Position numbers and translations under genes: made by a program. From Polaromonas sp. SP1 (GTDB taxonomy: Bacteria; Pseudomonadota; Gammaproteobacteria; Burkholderiales; Burkholderiaceae_C): 64,000 nt of DNA. The notes beneath the pieces are model-generated. The model made no database searches and was not told where the DNA came from. It worked only from the letters and a program-made list of their open reading frames with translations. Below are positions 44,518 to 52,677 of this stretch, in pieces (positions within the stretch are counted from its first letter, which is position 1; every line of letters starts with the position of its first letter). The DNA lies in assembly GCF_003711205.1 (NCBI RefSeq), contig NZ_CP031013.1, positions 868,001 through 932,000 on the forward strand. The letters run 5' to 3'.

Positions 44518-45286
44518 TGAATTTGGCCTTGAAGGCGCCTGCTCCGAAAGCACCGGGTGGGAGTGCGACCTTCAGCGGCCACTGCATCTGCTGGCCGGCC
44601 AACACATAGCCCAGCAGGCCCGGCGCCAGCACGGTGCGGCGGCCGTCAGCATCCACATAGGCCAGTTGCGCCAGTTTGAAGTGCGTGCGGCCTGTGTTTT
44701 TGACAACGAGTTGCGGCGGTTTCGACGCGGTTTGCAGGCTGGCCGACAAGGTGCTGATGTCGGTCTGCCTGCCGCCCACAGGCGAAGGCGCTTCCACGGC
44801 AACGAACACGGGCACCAGATAACGCATCAGGAACTGCAGGCCGGGCGGTGGGCTGCCGTCGACGGTGTCGACCTGTAGCTCGTCAACGATCAGGCGGTAG
44901 GACTGCTCAATGGCCGGCGCGACCGGCTGCTGGCGGATGAGGCGCACCAGTTGTTTGCCGCCGGGCGGAATCTCGACGGCCGGCGGGCTGGCGATGAGGT
45001 CGCGCGTGGGGGCGAGCTGATCCTGGTTGGCGGTTTGGGTCCATTGCTGCACCCGCACCTGCGCGCGCAGCGGCTTGGCGCCGGTATTGCTGAGCCAGAT
45101 ACCGTGCGCCTTTTCGCGTGGGGAAAATTCGAGGGAGATGGGCGAAACCTGCAGGTCGGCGGCCACGGCGTTGCCGCCGAAACCTGCCGCCCACAGGCAC
45201 GCCATCAAGATGGCGGTGGTCACGCTCCGAAAGGCCCGGCAGCGGAAAAACATTCCCGATGACGGGGCAAGAGGGAGCGGATTCAC
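44468..45286 (-). CDS. Periplasmic pilus chaperone, operon B
   Basis: The protein has up to 272 residues; a start at MFFRCRAFRSVTTAIL (11 codons later) is also possible. The signal peptide ends near NAVAAD. The mature part begins LQVSPISLEFSPREKAHGIW, the standard chaperone start, with KQLVRLIRQQPVAPAIEQSY as signature. It should carry operon B subunits to their usher. Its gene overlaps the usher gene and stands 20 bp after the pilin gene. Confidence 0.92.
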   Translation of the reverse strand: MNPLPLAPSSGMFFRCRAFRSVTTAILMACLWAAGFGGNAVAADLQVSPISLEFSPREKAHGIWLSNTGAKPLRAQVRVQQWTQTANQDQLAPTRDLIASPPAVEIPPGGKQLVRLIRQQPVAPAIEQSYRLIVDELQVDTVDGSPPPGLQFLMRYLVPVFVAVEAPSPVGGRQTDISTLSASLQTASKPPQLVVKNTGRTHFKLAQLAYVDADGRRTVLAPGLLGYVLAGQQMQWPLKVALPPGAFGAGAFKAKFNADLEEQTLPLVNTRP

Positions 45287-45306
45287 CTTGAGTTCGCCAG
45301 CGAAAA

Positions 45307-45834
45307 TCAGTAAGTGATGGTCGCGGTCACAGTGTCGGCATAAACGCCGGCGACAGCGTTAACGTTCGTCACGCGGCCATACACAGGAATGGCCTCGGGG
45401 TTACCCGTGCCGACGCTGCTGAAGGTGTCGCTGTTGACAACGTTGCCCCAGAAGGTGGTGTGGGTGGGCTCCTGGTAGAGGTCATAAGTGACGTAGTTGC
45501 CGGCTGTCCCCTGCATGCGGCGGCTGCCGAGCGCCGGCGTGTCGACTGAGCCCGTGTTGTTGGCGCCGCCGTTCAGGCCGATGGTGTAGTTCGTGCCGCT
45601 GGTGCAGGTCACGTTCAGGGTGCCGGTGGCGTCCAGGGTCACAGCCGCAGACGTGCTGGTTGTCCGAGCGAAAGCCACGGCGTCCGAAGGCGCACTGAAT
45701 TGGCAGCCACTGTCAAGCGTCAGGCTGACGCCGAGGTCGGCGGTTTCGGTGACAGCCTGAGCGCTGCTCATGGCAGCCAGGGCGGCGAGGGCCACCAGGG
45801 CCAATTTGGTTTTGCCGAATGCGAATTTAGACAT
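45307..45834 (-). CDS. Spore coat U (SCPU) domain pilin, operon B major subunit
   Basis: This 175-residue secreted pilin has the signal peptide KTKLALVALAALAAMSSAQA and an SCPU domain: ADLGVSLTLDSGCQFSAPSD, LNVTCTSGTNYTIGLNGGAN, RRMQGTAGNYVTYDLYQEPT and the C-terminal strand GVYADTVTATITY. It is the first gene of operon B. It is closer to the canonical SCPU pattern than the operon A pilin, which lacks the YVTYDLY segment. Confidence 0.93.
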   Translation of the reverse strand: MSKFAFGKTKLALVALAALAAMSSAQAVTETADLGVSLTLDSGCQFSAPSDAVAFARTTSTSAAVTLDATGTLNVTCTSGTNYTIGLNGGANNTGSVDTPALGSRRMQGTAGNYVTYDLYQEPTHTTFWGNVVNSDTFSSVGTGNPEAIPVYGRVTNVNAVAGVYADTVTATITY

Positions 45835-46139
45835 TGAAATTACTTTCTAAGGGTTGAAAAGAGTGCGAATTCTGGCTTGGGGGAAGTAACCAATAACGTA
45901 CATTTGCGAATACTTTTGGCCGGCAAGTCCCAGGCAAATCATTTGCAATTGACACAAACCGGGGGTTGAAAGATGTCGTTGATGGGTTCGTCCTGAGCTG
46001 TATGGCCGGCATGTGGCAGCGGTTGGCAGTCCGCATGGATGTCCATCCAGAGAGCGTTTTTTCCGGTCAACCGCTGCAAGCGCCAGAGAATCAGCAAGCG
46101 CCGGGATGCATTCGACGCTTCACGCCGAAGCGGCTGCGC

Positions 46140-46217
46140 GAGCCGGACTGTCTGCGCTATGTAATAGGCAAACAAACCGTCGAGCTCGCTGGATTTGTCA
46201 AAGACGGCATCGGCCCC
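46140..46217 (-). pseudogene. Truncated relic of a single-domain response regulator
   Basis: On the minus strand GADAVFDKSSELDGLFAYYI closely matches GADAVFDKSGELEGLFNYCT, the C-terminal part of the intact receiver protein encoded at 46663-47043. The frame stays open both ways but the upstream receiver domain (acidic pocket, phospho-Asp, Thr) is missing. It is a decayed duplicate, or a scar of a rearrangement next to the pilus operon. Confidence 0.7.
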
Positions 46218-46305
46218 GGGAGGGCGGCGTGGTGGCAGGCACTGCGCGGCCAGGCGCCATGCTGTGCCCGGGCATGGGCATGGGCATGAGGTGCACTTTT
46301 GCAAG

Positions 46306-46359
46306 AAAAAGGCCTCCAGCCCATACGGGACCTGCGCTTACAGCTACAAATTCAATAGC
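46306..46359 (-). repeat. Dispersed GCTAT/ATAGC double-hairpin repeat, copy 5
   Basis: On the minus strand it reads GCTATTGAATTTGTAGC, a shortened second stem (CCC-GTAT-GGG), then GGGCTGGAGGCC and TTTTTC. It lies between the response regulator relic and the intact response regulator gene. Confidence 0.75.
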
Positions 46360-46662
46360 AACATGATTTGCAGCGCAGGTTCGGGGGCGTTCAACGCCGC
46401 CTCAACAAATAAGACGAGGACATGCCCGCAGGCTGAAGGGCCGCAGCCAAGTGGGCGGCCAGGAAGGCGAAGGGCGCAAGCGCGAGGTTGTTGCTGCAGC
46501 CGGAAGACACCGGCGCCACGCTTGCGCGGGTGCCCGGGGAGGCCGACATGTTTTCCGCCGAGGTGCTGCGGCAGGGGCGTTTTGCCGAACTGTTTGCCGC
46601 AGGCTTCACCCTGTCTGACGGATCACGTTCAGGGTCACCGCCAACCCCTCATGGGCGCAGCA

Positions 46663-47043
46663 CTAGGCGTGGGCGGCCGTTTGCTGCGTGCAATAGTTAA
46701 ACAGGCCCTCCAGCTCACCGGATTTGTCAAACACCGCGTCGGCACCCAGGTCTGCTGCGCGCCGGCGGATCTCATCGGTGGCGTAGTTGGTCAGCACAAC
46801 GACCTTCTGGTCGGGCTTGCGGTTGCGGCAGCCTGCCAGCACACCCAGGCCGCTGCCCTCTTTCAGGAAAAGATCGACGATGGCCAGGTGCCAGTCGCCG
46901 TTGTGGGACTGCAGCCACTCGGTGGCTTCGGCCTGTGTGGCACTGTGACCCGTGATTTCGACAGCGGCGATCTCCTGGAGCGCCTCGATGAGGTTGTCCA
47001 GAACGATCTTGTTGTCTTCGACGAGGTAAGTAATAAGTGCCAT
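46663..47043 (-). CDS. Single-domain response regulator (CheY-like receiver)
   Basis: This 126-residue protein is a lone receiver domain starting MALITYLVEDNKIVLDNL. The acidic pocket is Glu9/Asp10, the phospho-acceptor Asp57 is in WHLAIVDLFLKEG, with Thr85 in VVLTNYATDE and Lys107 in AVFDKS. There is no output domain, so it acts through protein contacts or in a phosphorelay. No histidine kinase is adjacent. The upstream in-frame start is less likely. The 120 bp between it and the pseudouridine synthase gene carry nothing I can name. Confidence 0.9.
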   Translation of the reverse strand: MALITYLVEDNKIVLDNLIEALQEIAAVEITGHSATQAEATEWLQSHNGDWHLAIVDLFLKEGSGLGVLAGCRNRKPDQKVVVLTNYATDEIRRRAADLGADAVFDKSGELEGLFNYCTQQTAAHA

Positions 47044-47163
47044 ACAACCCACTTTAGGGCGCGGGCTGAAGGATGCTGCCATCCGTTGGCCCACATCCGG
47101 GTAGGACAGAGCACTGGTCTGCCTACACGAATGGGTGGACTGACCACCCGATCCAGAGCCACT

Positions 47164-48018
47164 CTAGAAGTGTTCGTGCGGGGCCAGGTAGCGCCACTGC
47201 CCCACCGGCAAATGGCCCAGGTTGACCCGGCCGATGCGCACGCGTTTGAGCCCGGTCACAAAAAGCCCCACTTGCTCGCACATGCGGCGGATCTGGCGTT
47301 TTTTGCCTTCTTTCAGGATAAAACGCAGCTGCTCGGGGTTTTGCCATGAAACCTGGGCGGGCTTGAGCGGCTGGCCGTCCAGACTCAGGCCGTGGTTCAG
47401 CAGGGCCAGCTTTTCGCGCGGGAACAGGGCCTGCACATTGGCGGATTCAGGGCCATAGCTCACGCGCACCAGATACTCTTTTTCGATGTCGGAGTCTTCA
47501 CCGATCAGTTGGCGCGCCACGCGCCCGTCCTGCGTCAGCACCAGCAGGCCGATGGAGTCGATGTCCAGCCGTCCGGCCGGGGCCAGCCCGCGCAGCTGCT
47601 CGTGGCCCCAGCGCATGCGGCTGTTGCATTCGCGCCAGCGGTTTTGCGGCTGCACCAGCACCACGGCCGGTTCATGCCCGTCCTCGGCCTGGCCGCTGAC
47701 GTAACCCACGGGCTTGTTGATCAGGATGGTGACCTGCTGGCGCTGCTGCTGCTCGGCCTGGCGGTCGATTTCAATGCGCGCGTCCACCGCCACGGGCTGG
47801 CCCATCACGGCCGGCGCGCCGTTCACGCGCACCCAGCCGCGTGCGATCCAGTCGTCGGCTTCGCGGCGCGAGCACAGGCCCAGCTCGGCCATGCGTTTGT
47901 TCAGCCGCACGGTGGCCGCCGGCGCGCCGGGCGCGGCGGCGGGCGCCGGGGTTTTGGGGATGCGGACGGCGGCGCCAGGCGGTTTGGGGCCGGCTCCGGG
48001 TTTGAGGGGTTCTGTCAT
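47164..48018 (-). CDS. rluF: 23S rRNA pseudouridine synthase, RluF/RsuA family
   Basis: This 284-residue enzyme has a proline/alanine-rich N-terminal 35 residues, an S4 RNA-binding domain (VRLNKRMAELGLCSRREADD, then WVRVNGAPAVMGQPV) and the RsuA-type synthase core. The catalytic Asp is in LAPAGRLDIDSIGLLVLTQD, and GKKRQIRRMCEQVGLFVTGL is the motif near the C-terminus. The insert WRECNSRMRWGHEQLRGLAP suggests RluF (position 2604) over RluB or RluE, but this is less certain than the family. Confidence 0.88.
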   Translation of the reverse strand: MTEPLKPGAGPKPPGAAVRIPKTPAPAAAPGAPAATVRLNKRMAELGLCSRREADDWIARGWVRVNGAPAVMGQPVAVDARIEIDRQAEQQQRQQVTILINKPVGYVSGQAEDGHEPAVVLVQPQNRWRECNSRMRWGHEQLRGLAPAGRLDIDSIGLLVLTQDGRVARQLIGEDSDIEKEYLVRVSYGPESANVQALFPREKLALLNHGLSLDGQPLKPAQVSWQNPEQLRFILKEGKKRQIRRMCEQVGLFVTGLKRVRIGRVNLGHLPVGQWRYLAPHEHF

Positions 48019-48020
48019 TT

Positions 48021-48090
48021 GCTATTTACTATCTTTTTTATAGCTACAATCCCATACCAGTCATGGGCCGGGGCCATATTTCTCTTAAAT
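48021..48090 (+). repeat. Dispersed GCTAT/ATAGC double-hairpin repeat, copy 6
   Basis: It reads GCTATTTACTATC then TTTTTTATAGC, second stem CCCAT-ACCAGTC-ATGGG, GCCGGGGCC box, and ATTTCTCTTAAA. It occupies nearly the whole 87-bp gap between the rluF start and the kdpE stop. Its hairpin loop is the reverse complement of that in copy 3. Confidence 0.8.
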
Positions 48091-48105
48091 TTTGCCTGGC
48101 AGCCC

Positions 48106-48810
48106 TCAGGCCACCCAGAGCCGGTACCCGACGGCGGTTTCCGTCAACAGATGTTTGGGCTGCGCCGGATCGGCCTCGAGCTTTTGCCGCAAGTGGCCCA
48201 TATAGATACGTAAATAGTGATTTTGCCCTGCATGCGCCGGGCCCCACACCTCGCGCAGCAACTGGCGGTGCGTCAGCACCCGCCCGGCATTGCTCATCAG
48301 CACGGTGAGCAGGCGGTACTCGATGGGCGTCAGGTGCACCTCAACGCCGGCGCGCCGCACCAGCCGCGCCTGGCGGTCCACCACCACGTCGCCAAAACTG
48401 AACAGCGGCTCGTCGGGTGCGCCGTCGGCGCCGGCCGCACGCGGGCGGCGCAGGTTGGCGCGCACGCGGGCCAGCAGCTCGCCCACGCCGAAAGGTTTGG
48501 TCAGGTAGTCGTCGGCGCCGGCGTCCAGCGCAGCAATCTTGTCGGCCTCATCGGCGCGCGCCGACAGCACCACGATGGGCACCGCCGACCAGCCACGCAC
48601 GTCGCGTATCACGTCCAGCCCGTCGCCGTCGGGCAGGCCCAGGTCCAGCACCAGCAGGTCGGGCTTGCGGGTGCCGGCTTCCGTCAGCCCGCGCTGCGCG
48701 GTATCGGCCTCAAACACCTGCCAGCCTTCGCCCTCCAGCGCTGCGCGGACAAAGCGGCGTATCTGCGGCTCGTCTTCAATCACAACGGCAACCGGCGTGG
48801 GGTGGGACAT
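48106..48810 (-). CDS. kdpE: Potassium response regulator KdpE
   Basis: This 234-residue OmpR-type regulator has a receiver domain (Glu12/Asp13, phospho-Asp56 in DLLVLDLGLPDGDG, Lys in DDYLTKPFGVGELLAR) and a C-terminal winged helix (LTPIEYRLLTVLMSNAGRVL; YLRIYMGHLRQKLEADPAQP). It is phosphorylated by KdpD and activates the kdp operon when potassium is low. It follows kdpD by 13 bp and is the last gene of the operon. A site like the E. coli KdpE site is present in front of the operon. Confidence 0.96.
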   Translation of the reverse strand: MSHPTPVAVVIEDEPQIRRFVRAALEGEGWQVFEADTAQRGLTEAGTRKPDLLVLDLGLPDGDGLDVIRDVRGWSAVPIVVLSARADEADKIAALDAGADDYLTKPFGVGELLARVRANLRRPRAAGADGAPDEPLFSFGDVVVDRQARLVRRAGVEVHLTPIEYRLLTVLMSNAGRVLTHRQLLREVWGPAHAGQNHYLRIYMGHLRQKLEADPAQPKHLLTETAVGYRLWVA

Positions 48811-48823
48811 GGGTGGAAGGGGT

Positions 48824-51538
48824 TCAGGCGGTTTCGGGCGTATCGGGCATGGCCGGCGGCGGACGGCGCGGCAGGCTCACCGTGAATTCTGCACCACCCC
48901 CCGCGGCATTGCCGGCCGTAAGCTGCCCGCGGTGCGCCTGCACCACCGCCTGGCAGATCGCCAGGCCCAGCCCGACGCCCGGCGTGGCGGATTCGGCCAC
49001 ACCGCGCGTGAACTTCTCAAACAGCTCATGTTCGCGCCCGCGCACGGCCTCGGGCAGGCCGGCGCCGTGGTCGCGCACCGACAGCACCAGCGCCTTGTCG
49101 GTGACGTGCGCACCGACTTCAATCGGCGCCTGCCCGTATTTGGCGGCGTTTTCCAGCAGGTTGACGAGCACGCGCTCCATCAACACCGCATCAAACTCCA
49201 CCAGGGGAAGGCCGGCCGGCAAATCGGTGGTGACGGCCTTGCCCGCCAGTGCATGCTGCGCCTGGCGGATCGCCGAACCCACGATTTCTTCAACCGACTG
49301 CCATTCGCTTTTGAGGTTGACGGCGCCGCTTTGCAGGCGCGCCATGTCCAGCAGGTTGTTGACCAGCGTGCTCAGGTGGCGCGCTTCGCTGCTGATGGCG
49401 CGGGCGGCTTCTGCTTGCGCCTCGCCCAGCGGCGGCGCCGTGCGCTGCAGGGAATCGGCCAGGCCGATGAGCGCCGTCAGCGGCGTGCGCACGTCATGCG
49501 AGATCGCCGCCAGCAGGACATTGCGCAGCTTTTCAGACTCCATCTGCACCACGGCCTCCTGCGCCACTTCTACATAGTGCACACGCTCCAGCGCTATCGC
49601 GACCTGCCGGGCCAGCGTGTCGAGCTGCTGCATTTGCTCCGGAATCAACAGCCAGCGCGGCTGCGCCGGCTTGAGCGCCAGCACGCCGCGCACCCGCATA
49701 GGCGCCTTGAGCGGGATGTAATGCCAGGCCTGCGCCGACAGGGTGGCGGTGGCCAGCCCGGCCGGCTGCTCGTTGCGAAACACCCAGTCGGCCACGCTGG
49801 CGTCGAAGTCCGGCGGCGGGTTGACCTGCGGCCGCAGCTGGTCATGCGCGTCGGTCGCCAGCACCAGCGCCTGCCCGCCGAAGTTGCGCTGCACGGCCGC
49901 CTCGCCCAGCTCGATCACCTGCTCGCTCAGCAGCGCCGCCGACAAATCACGCGTGAGCTCAAACAGCGACTGCGCGCGGCGCTCGCGGCTGGCCGCGATG
50001 CGCGCCTGAAAGCGCAGGCCGGCCGTGAGCTGGCCCGTCAACAGGCCCACCACCAGCATCACGCCGAAGGTCACCAGGTACTGCACATCGCTGACGGCAA
50101 ACGACAGCCGCGGCGCCACAAAAAAATAATCAAACGCCGCGACGTTGAGAAACGCCGCCAGCGCCGCCGGCCCGCGCCCGAACTTCAGCGCCACCAGCAC
50201 CGTGCCCAGCAGGAACAGCATGACGATGTTGGCCAGGTCGAAAAAAGCCAGCAGCGGCAGGGCCAGCAGCGTGATGGCGGCGCTGCCGGCCGCGGCCCAG
50301 GCATAGGCCGGCAACTTGCCCTGCCAGGCGGTGGCTTCGTCATCACTGGCCGAACGCTGCACGGCGCGCGCCAGGCGCCGCGCGCTGTCGGCGTGGCCCA
50401 CTTCCACAATGTCCAGCGTGGGCGCCCGCCTGGCCAGCCGGCGCGTCATGGTCGGGCCCACCCAGAGGGCGCGCCAGCCCGGCACTTGCGGGCGGCCCAC
50501 CACCAGCGTGGCGCAGTTGAGCCGCTGCGCCTCGTTCACCAGCTCGGCCGCGGCATCGCCGCCGGTCAGCACGGCCGTTTCGGCGCCCAGCCCTTCGGCC
50601 AGCTTGATCACGGCCAGGATCCTGTCGCGCTCGGCCACCTCCAGCAGCTGCAAGCGCGGTGTTTCCACATAGGCCGCATGCCAGCGCACATTGAGCTGGC
50701 CGGCCAGCCGCGCCGCCGTGCGCACCGTCTGCTCCGCGCCTTCGCGCGGGCCTATGCAGGCGAGGATGGCGCCTTCGGTGTTCCACACCGGGGCGATGGA
50801 TTTTTCGACGCGGTAGCTGCGTACATCGTCTTCCACATGCTCAGCCGTGCGCCGCAGCGCAATCTCGCGCAGCGCGATCAGGTTGCCCTTGCGGAAAAAA
50901 TTCTGCGCCGCGCGCTCAGCCTGCTGCGGCATATAAACCTTGCCGGCCTTCAGCCGCGCCATCAGCTCGTCGGGCGTGACATCGACCAGGATCACTTCGT
51001 CGGCCGCGTCCAGCACCGTGTCGGGCACGGTTTCATGCACACGTATGCCGGTGATCGCGCCCACCGTGCCGTTCAGGCTTTCCAGGTGCTGCACATTGAC
51101 GGCCGACCAGACATCGATGCCGGCTTCCAGCAGCTCGTGCACGTCCTGCCAGCGCTTGGCGTGGCGCGAGCCTTCCACATTGCTGTGCGCCAGCTCGTCG
51201 ACCAGCAGCACGGCCGGCTTGCGCGCCAGCGCCGCATCCAGGTCGAACTCTTTCAATGTGCGCCCACGGTAAGCCACCTCGCGCAAGGGCAACTGCTCCA
51301 GCCCCGCCAGCAGCTCCATGGTTTCGCTGCGGCCATGCGTTTCGACCACACCCACCAGCACGTCGCGCCCGGCCTTGCGTTCGCGCTGCGCGGCGCTGAG
51401 CATGGCGTAGGTTTTGCCCACGCCGGCGCTGGCGCCGAAGTAGATGCGCAAGCGGCCCCGGCGCGCCTTGTCATCCTCGCCGCGCAGGTGGGCCAGAAGC
51501 TGGTCGGGGTCAGGACGGGAGTCGGGGTAACTGGCCAT
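48824..51538 (-). CDS. kdpD: Sensor histidine kinase KdpD
   Basis: This 904-residue kinase has the standard KdpD order: an N-terminal KdpD domain with Walker A FGASAGVGKTYAML (near residues 32-45) and LLVDELAHSNVEGSRHAKRW, a USP-like domain, four membrane helices between about residues 395 and 500, a GAF-like region, the phospho-acceptor His681 in AISHDVRTPLTALIG, and the ATPase domain (NLLENAAKYGQ; GVGLGLAICQAVVQAHRGQL). It senses low potassium and also cell ion balance. Its gene stands between two small ORFs and kdpE. Confidence 0.96.
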   Translation of the reverse strand: MASYPDSRPDPDQLLAHLRGEDDKARRGRLRIYFGASAGVGKTYAMLSAAQRERKAGRDVLVGVVETHGRSETMELLAGLEQLPLREVAYRGRTLKEFDLDAALARKPAVLLVDELAHSNVEGSRHAKRWQDVHELLEAGIDVWSAVNVQHLESLNGTVGAITGIRVHETVPDTVLDAADEVILVDVTPDELMARLKAGKVYMPQQAERAAQNFFRKGNLIALREIALRRTAEHVEDDVRSYRVEKSIAPVWNTEGAILACIGPREGAEQTVRTAARLAGQLNVRWHAAYVETPRLQLLEVAERDRILAVIKLAEGLGAETAVLTGGDAAAELVNEAQRLNCATLVVGRPQVPGWRALWVGPTMTRRLARRAPTLDIVEVGHADSARRLARAVQRSASDDEATAWQGKLPAYAWAAAGSAAITLLALPLLAFFDLANIVMLFLLGTVLVALKFGRGPAALAAFLNVAAFDYFFVAPRLSFAVSDVQYLVTFGVMLVVGLLTGQLTAGLRFQARIAASRERRAQSLFELTRDLSAALLSEQVIELGEAAVQRNFGGQALVLATDAHDQLRPQVNPPPDFDASVADWVFRNEQPAGLATATLSAQAWHYIPLKAPMRVRGVLALKPAQPRWLLIPEQMQQLDTLARQVAIALERVHYVEVAQEAVVQMESEKLRNVLLAAISHDVRTPLTALIGLADSLQRTAPPLGEAQAEAARAISSEARHLSTLVNNLLDMARLQSGAVNLKSEWQSVEEIVGSAIRQAQHALAGKAVTTDLPAGLPLVEFDAVLMERVLVNLLENAAKYGQAPIEVGAHVTDKALVLSVRDHGAGLPEAVRGREHELFEKFTRGVAESATPGVGLGLAICQAVVQAHRGQLTAGNAAGGGAEFTVSLPRRPPPAMPDTPETA

Positions 51539-51571
51539 GCCGCTGCGTTGTTGCTGTGTGTTTGAGGTGAC

Positions 51572-51748
51572 TCAAAGGTCGCTGCGCAAAGGGTAACACC
51601 GGGGGCGTTCTTCCTGTGCATCAGGCTCATCCTTTTCAGGCACGACCGGATCTGGTTTGTCGCCGCGCCCCGCGATCCACCAGGCCACCGCCAGCGGCAG
51701 GCCAAAGGCCGCCAGCGCACTCAAGGCCCGCAAAAGTTCAGAGTCCAT
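51572..51748 (-). CDS. Small single-helix membrane peptide in the kdp operon
   Basis: This ORF encodes 58 residues from MDSELLRALSALAAFGLPLA, or 65 from an earlier in-frame ATG at 51769. One hydrophobic helix (LLRALSALAAFGLPLAVAWW) is followed by a charged tail (RGDKPDPVVPEKDEPDAQEE). I know no family. It overlaps the end of the 110-residue ORF upstream and stands 33 bp before kdpD in the same direction, so if real it is translated in the operon. Evidence is limited to context and layout. Confidence 0.5.
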   Translation of the reverse strand: MDSELLRALSALAAFGLPLAVAWWIAGRGDKPDPVVPEKDEPDAQEERPRCYPLRSDL

Positions 51749-52070
51749 GGCCAAGCCCATGCCGTTCAAGGTGGCGCCGCCAGGAGACCAGCGGGCCGAT
51801 CACGCCGTCGGGCACACACACCATGACGCGGTGCATGACCTCGGCGGCCATGGCCCCGGGCAGGCGGATCTCCAGCCGGACCTGCTGCTCATCCAGCCGC
51901 GGGATGCAGCGCACGATGCCGGCCCCCGCACAGTTCACCAGCGCGCGGCGAACCGTCAGGGCATCACAGCTGCGCACGGTGACATCCATCACCGCCCACT
52001 GCGTGCGCAGCGGCGGTGCGGCACGGGACGGCGTCAAACCAAACGATTCACAGTAAGCGGCATAGGCCAT
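51738..52070 (-). CDS. Conserved-looking hypothetical protein between kdpC and kdpD
   Basis: This 110-residue protein starts MAYAAYCESFGLTPSRAAPP 11 bp after the kdpC stop. It is cytoplasmic with three cysteines and a compact body (VRSCDALTVRRALVNCAGAG; VRLEIRLPGAMAAEVMHRVM). The alternating pattern around an ALTVRRAL helix and a VRLEIRL strand looks like a small alpha/beta fold of the ferredoxin-like type. I do not recognise the family. Its place and the lack of a gap on either side argue that it is real and part of the operon. Confidence 0.65.
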   Translation of the reverse strand: MAYAAYCESFGLTPSRAAPPLRTQWAVMDVTVRSCDALTVRRALVNCAGAGIVRCIPRLDEQQVRLEIRLPGAMAAEVMHRVMVCVPDGVIGPLVSWRRHLERHGLGHGL

Positions 52071-52081
52071 GGCGATATCTC

Positions 52082-52654
52082 TTAGCGAAGAGCCTCCAAC
52101 GCAAGATTGAGCTTGAGCACATTCACCCTGGGTTCATCCAGGATGGCGAGCAGCGGCTGCTCGGTGTGCTGTTCGAGCAAGGCCTGGACTTTTTCTGCCG
52201 GCAAGCCGCGCGCCCTGGCCACACGGGCCACCTGGTAGCGGGCCGCAGCCGGGCTTATGTGCGGATCCAGCCCGCTGGCAGACGCCGTGACCAGGTCGAC
52301 AGGCACCTGGGCGGTGTTGCCCGGGTCGGCCGCTTTCAGCGCTTCGATGCGGCCCTTGACGGCATCGACCAGCGCCGGATTGAGCGGCCCTTGGTTGGCG
52401 CCGCTGGAAGCCGCGGCGTTGTAGGGCATGGGGCCGGTGGCCGATGGGCGGCCCCAGAAGTGATGGGGGTCGCTGAAGTTCTGGCCTATCAGTTCGGAGC
52501 CGACGGGCTTACCGTCACGCACGATCAGGCTGCCAGCCGCTTGAGAAGGGAACAGGGATTGCGCAGCGCCGGTCACCACGAGCGGGTAGGCCACGCCGGT
52601 GGCCAGGGTGAGCACGGCGAACATCACCAGTGCGGGTCTGAGAATGGTTTTCAT
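52082..52654 (-). CDS. kdpC: Potassium-transporting ATPase KdpC subunit
   Basis: This 190-residue single-pass subunit has one N-terminal membrane helix ([20 protein letters not shown]) and a periplasmic domain with the family motifs [60 protein letters not shown] and [11 protein letters not shown]. KdpC stabilises the complex and helps couple KdpA and KdpB. It follows kdpB by 23 bp. Confidence 0.96.
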   Translation of the reverse strand: MKTILRPALVMFAVLTLATGVAYPLVVTGAAQSLFPSQAAGSLIVRDGKPVGSELIGQNFSDPHHFWGRPSATGPMPYNAAASSGANQGPLNPALVDAVKGRIEALKAADPGNTAQVPVDLVTASASGLDPHISPAAARYQVARVARARGLPAEKVQALLEQHTEQPLLAILDEPRVNVLKLNLALEALR

Positions 52655-52677
52655 GAGTTTTCCTTGATGGAGGGGTT

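Larger units (their letters stand above)
45835..46662. other. Gene-poor 828-bp region with relics
   Basis: From left to right it holds: the AT-rich promoter region of pilus operon B (45835-45965); a short relic of a response regulator (46140-46217, minus); copy 5 of the dispersed repeat (46306-46359); and a GC-rich stretch (46390-46610) whose plus-strand reading VPGEADMFSAEVLRQGRF looks protein-like but has no start context or recognisable family. No intact gene is supported. Confidence 0.65.

Noticed and set aside
46195..47349. Open frame of 384 codons on the plus strand over the receiver gene
   Set aside because: It runs antisense through an intact response regulator and part of rluF and crosses a dispersed repeat; no domain is seen.
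48539..51565. Open frame of 1008 codons on the plus strand opposite kdpD
   Set aside because: It is antisense to a full-length KdpD with all motifs; its translation is rich in Arg, Gln, His and Ala, as expected of a shadow frame in GC-rich DNA.
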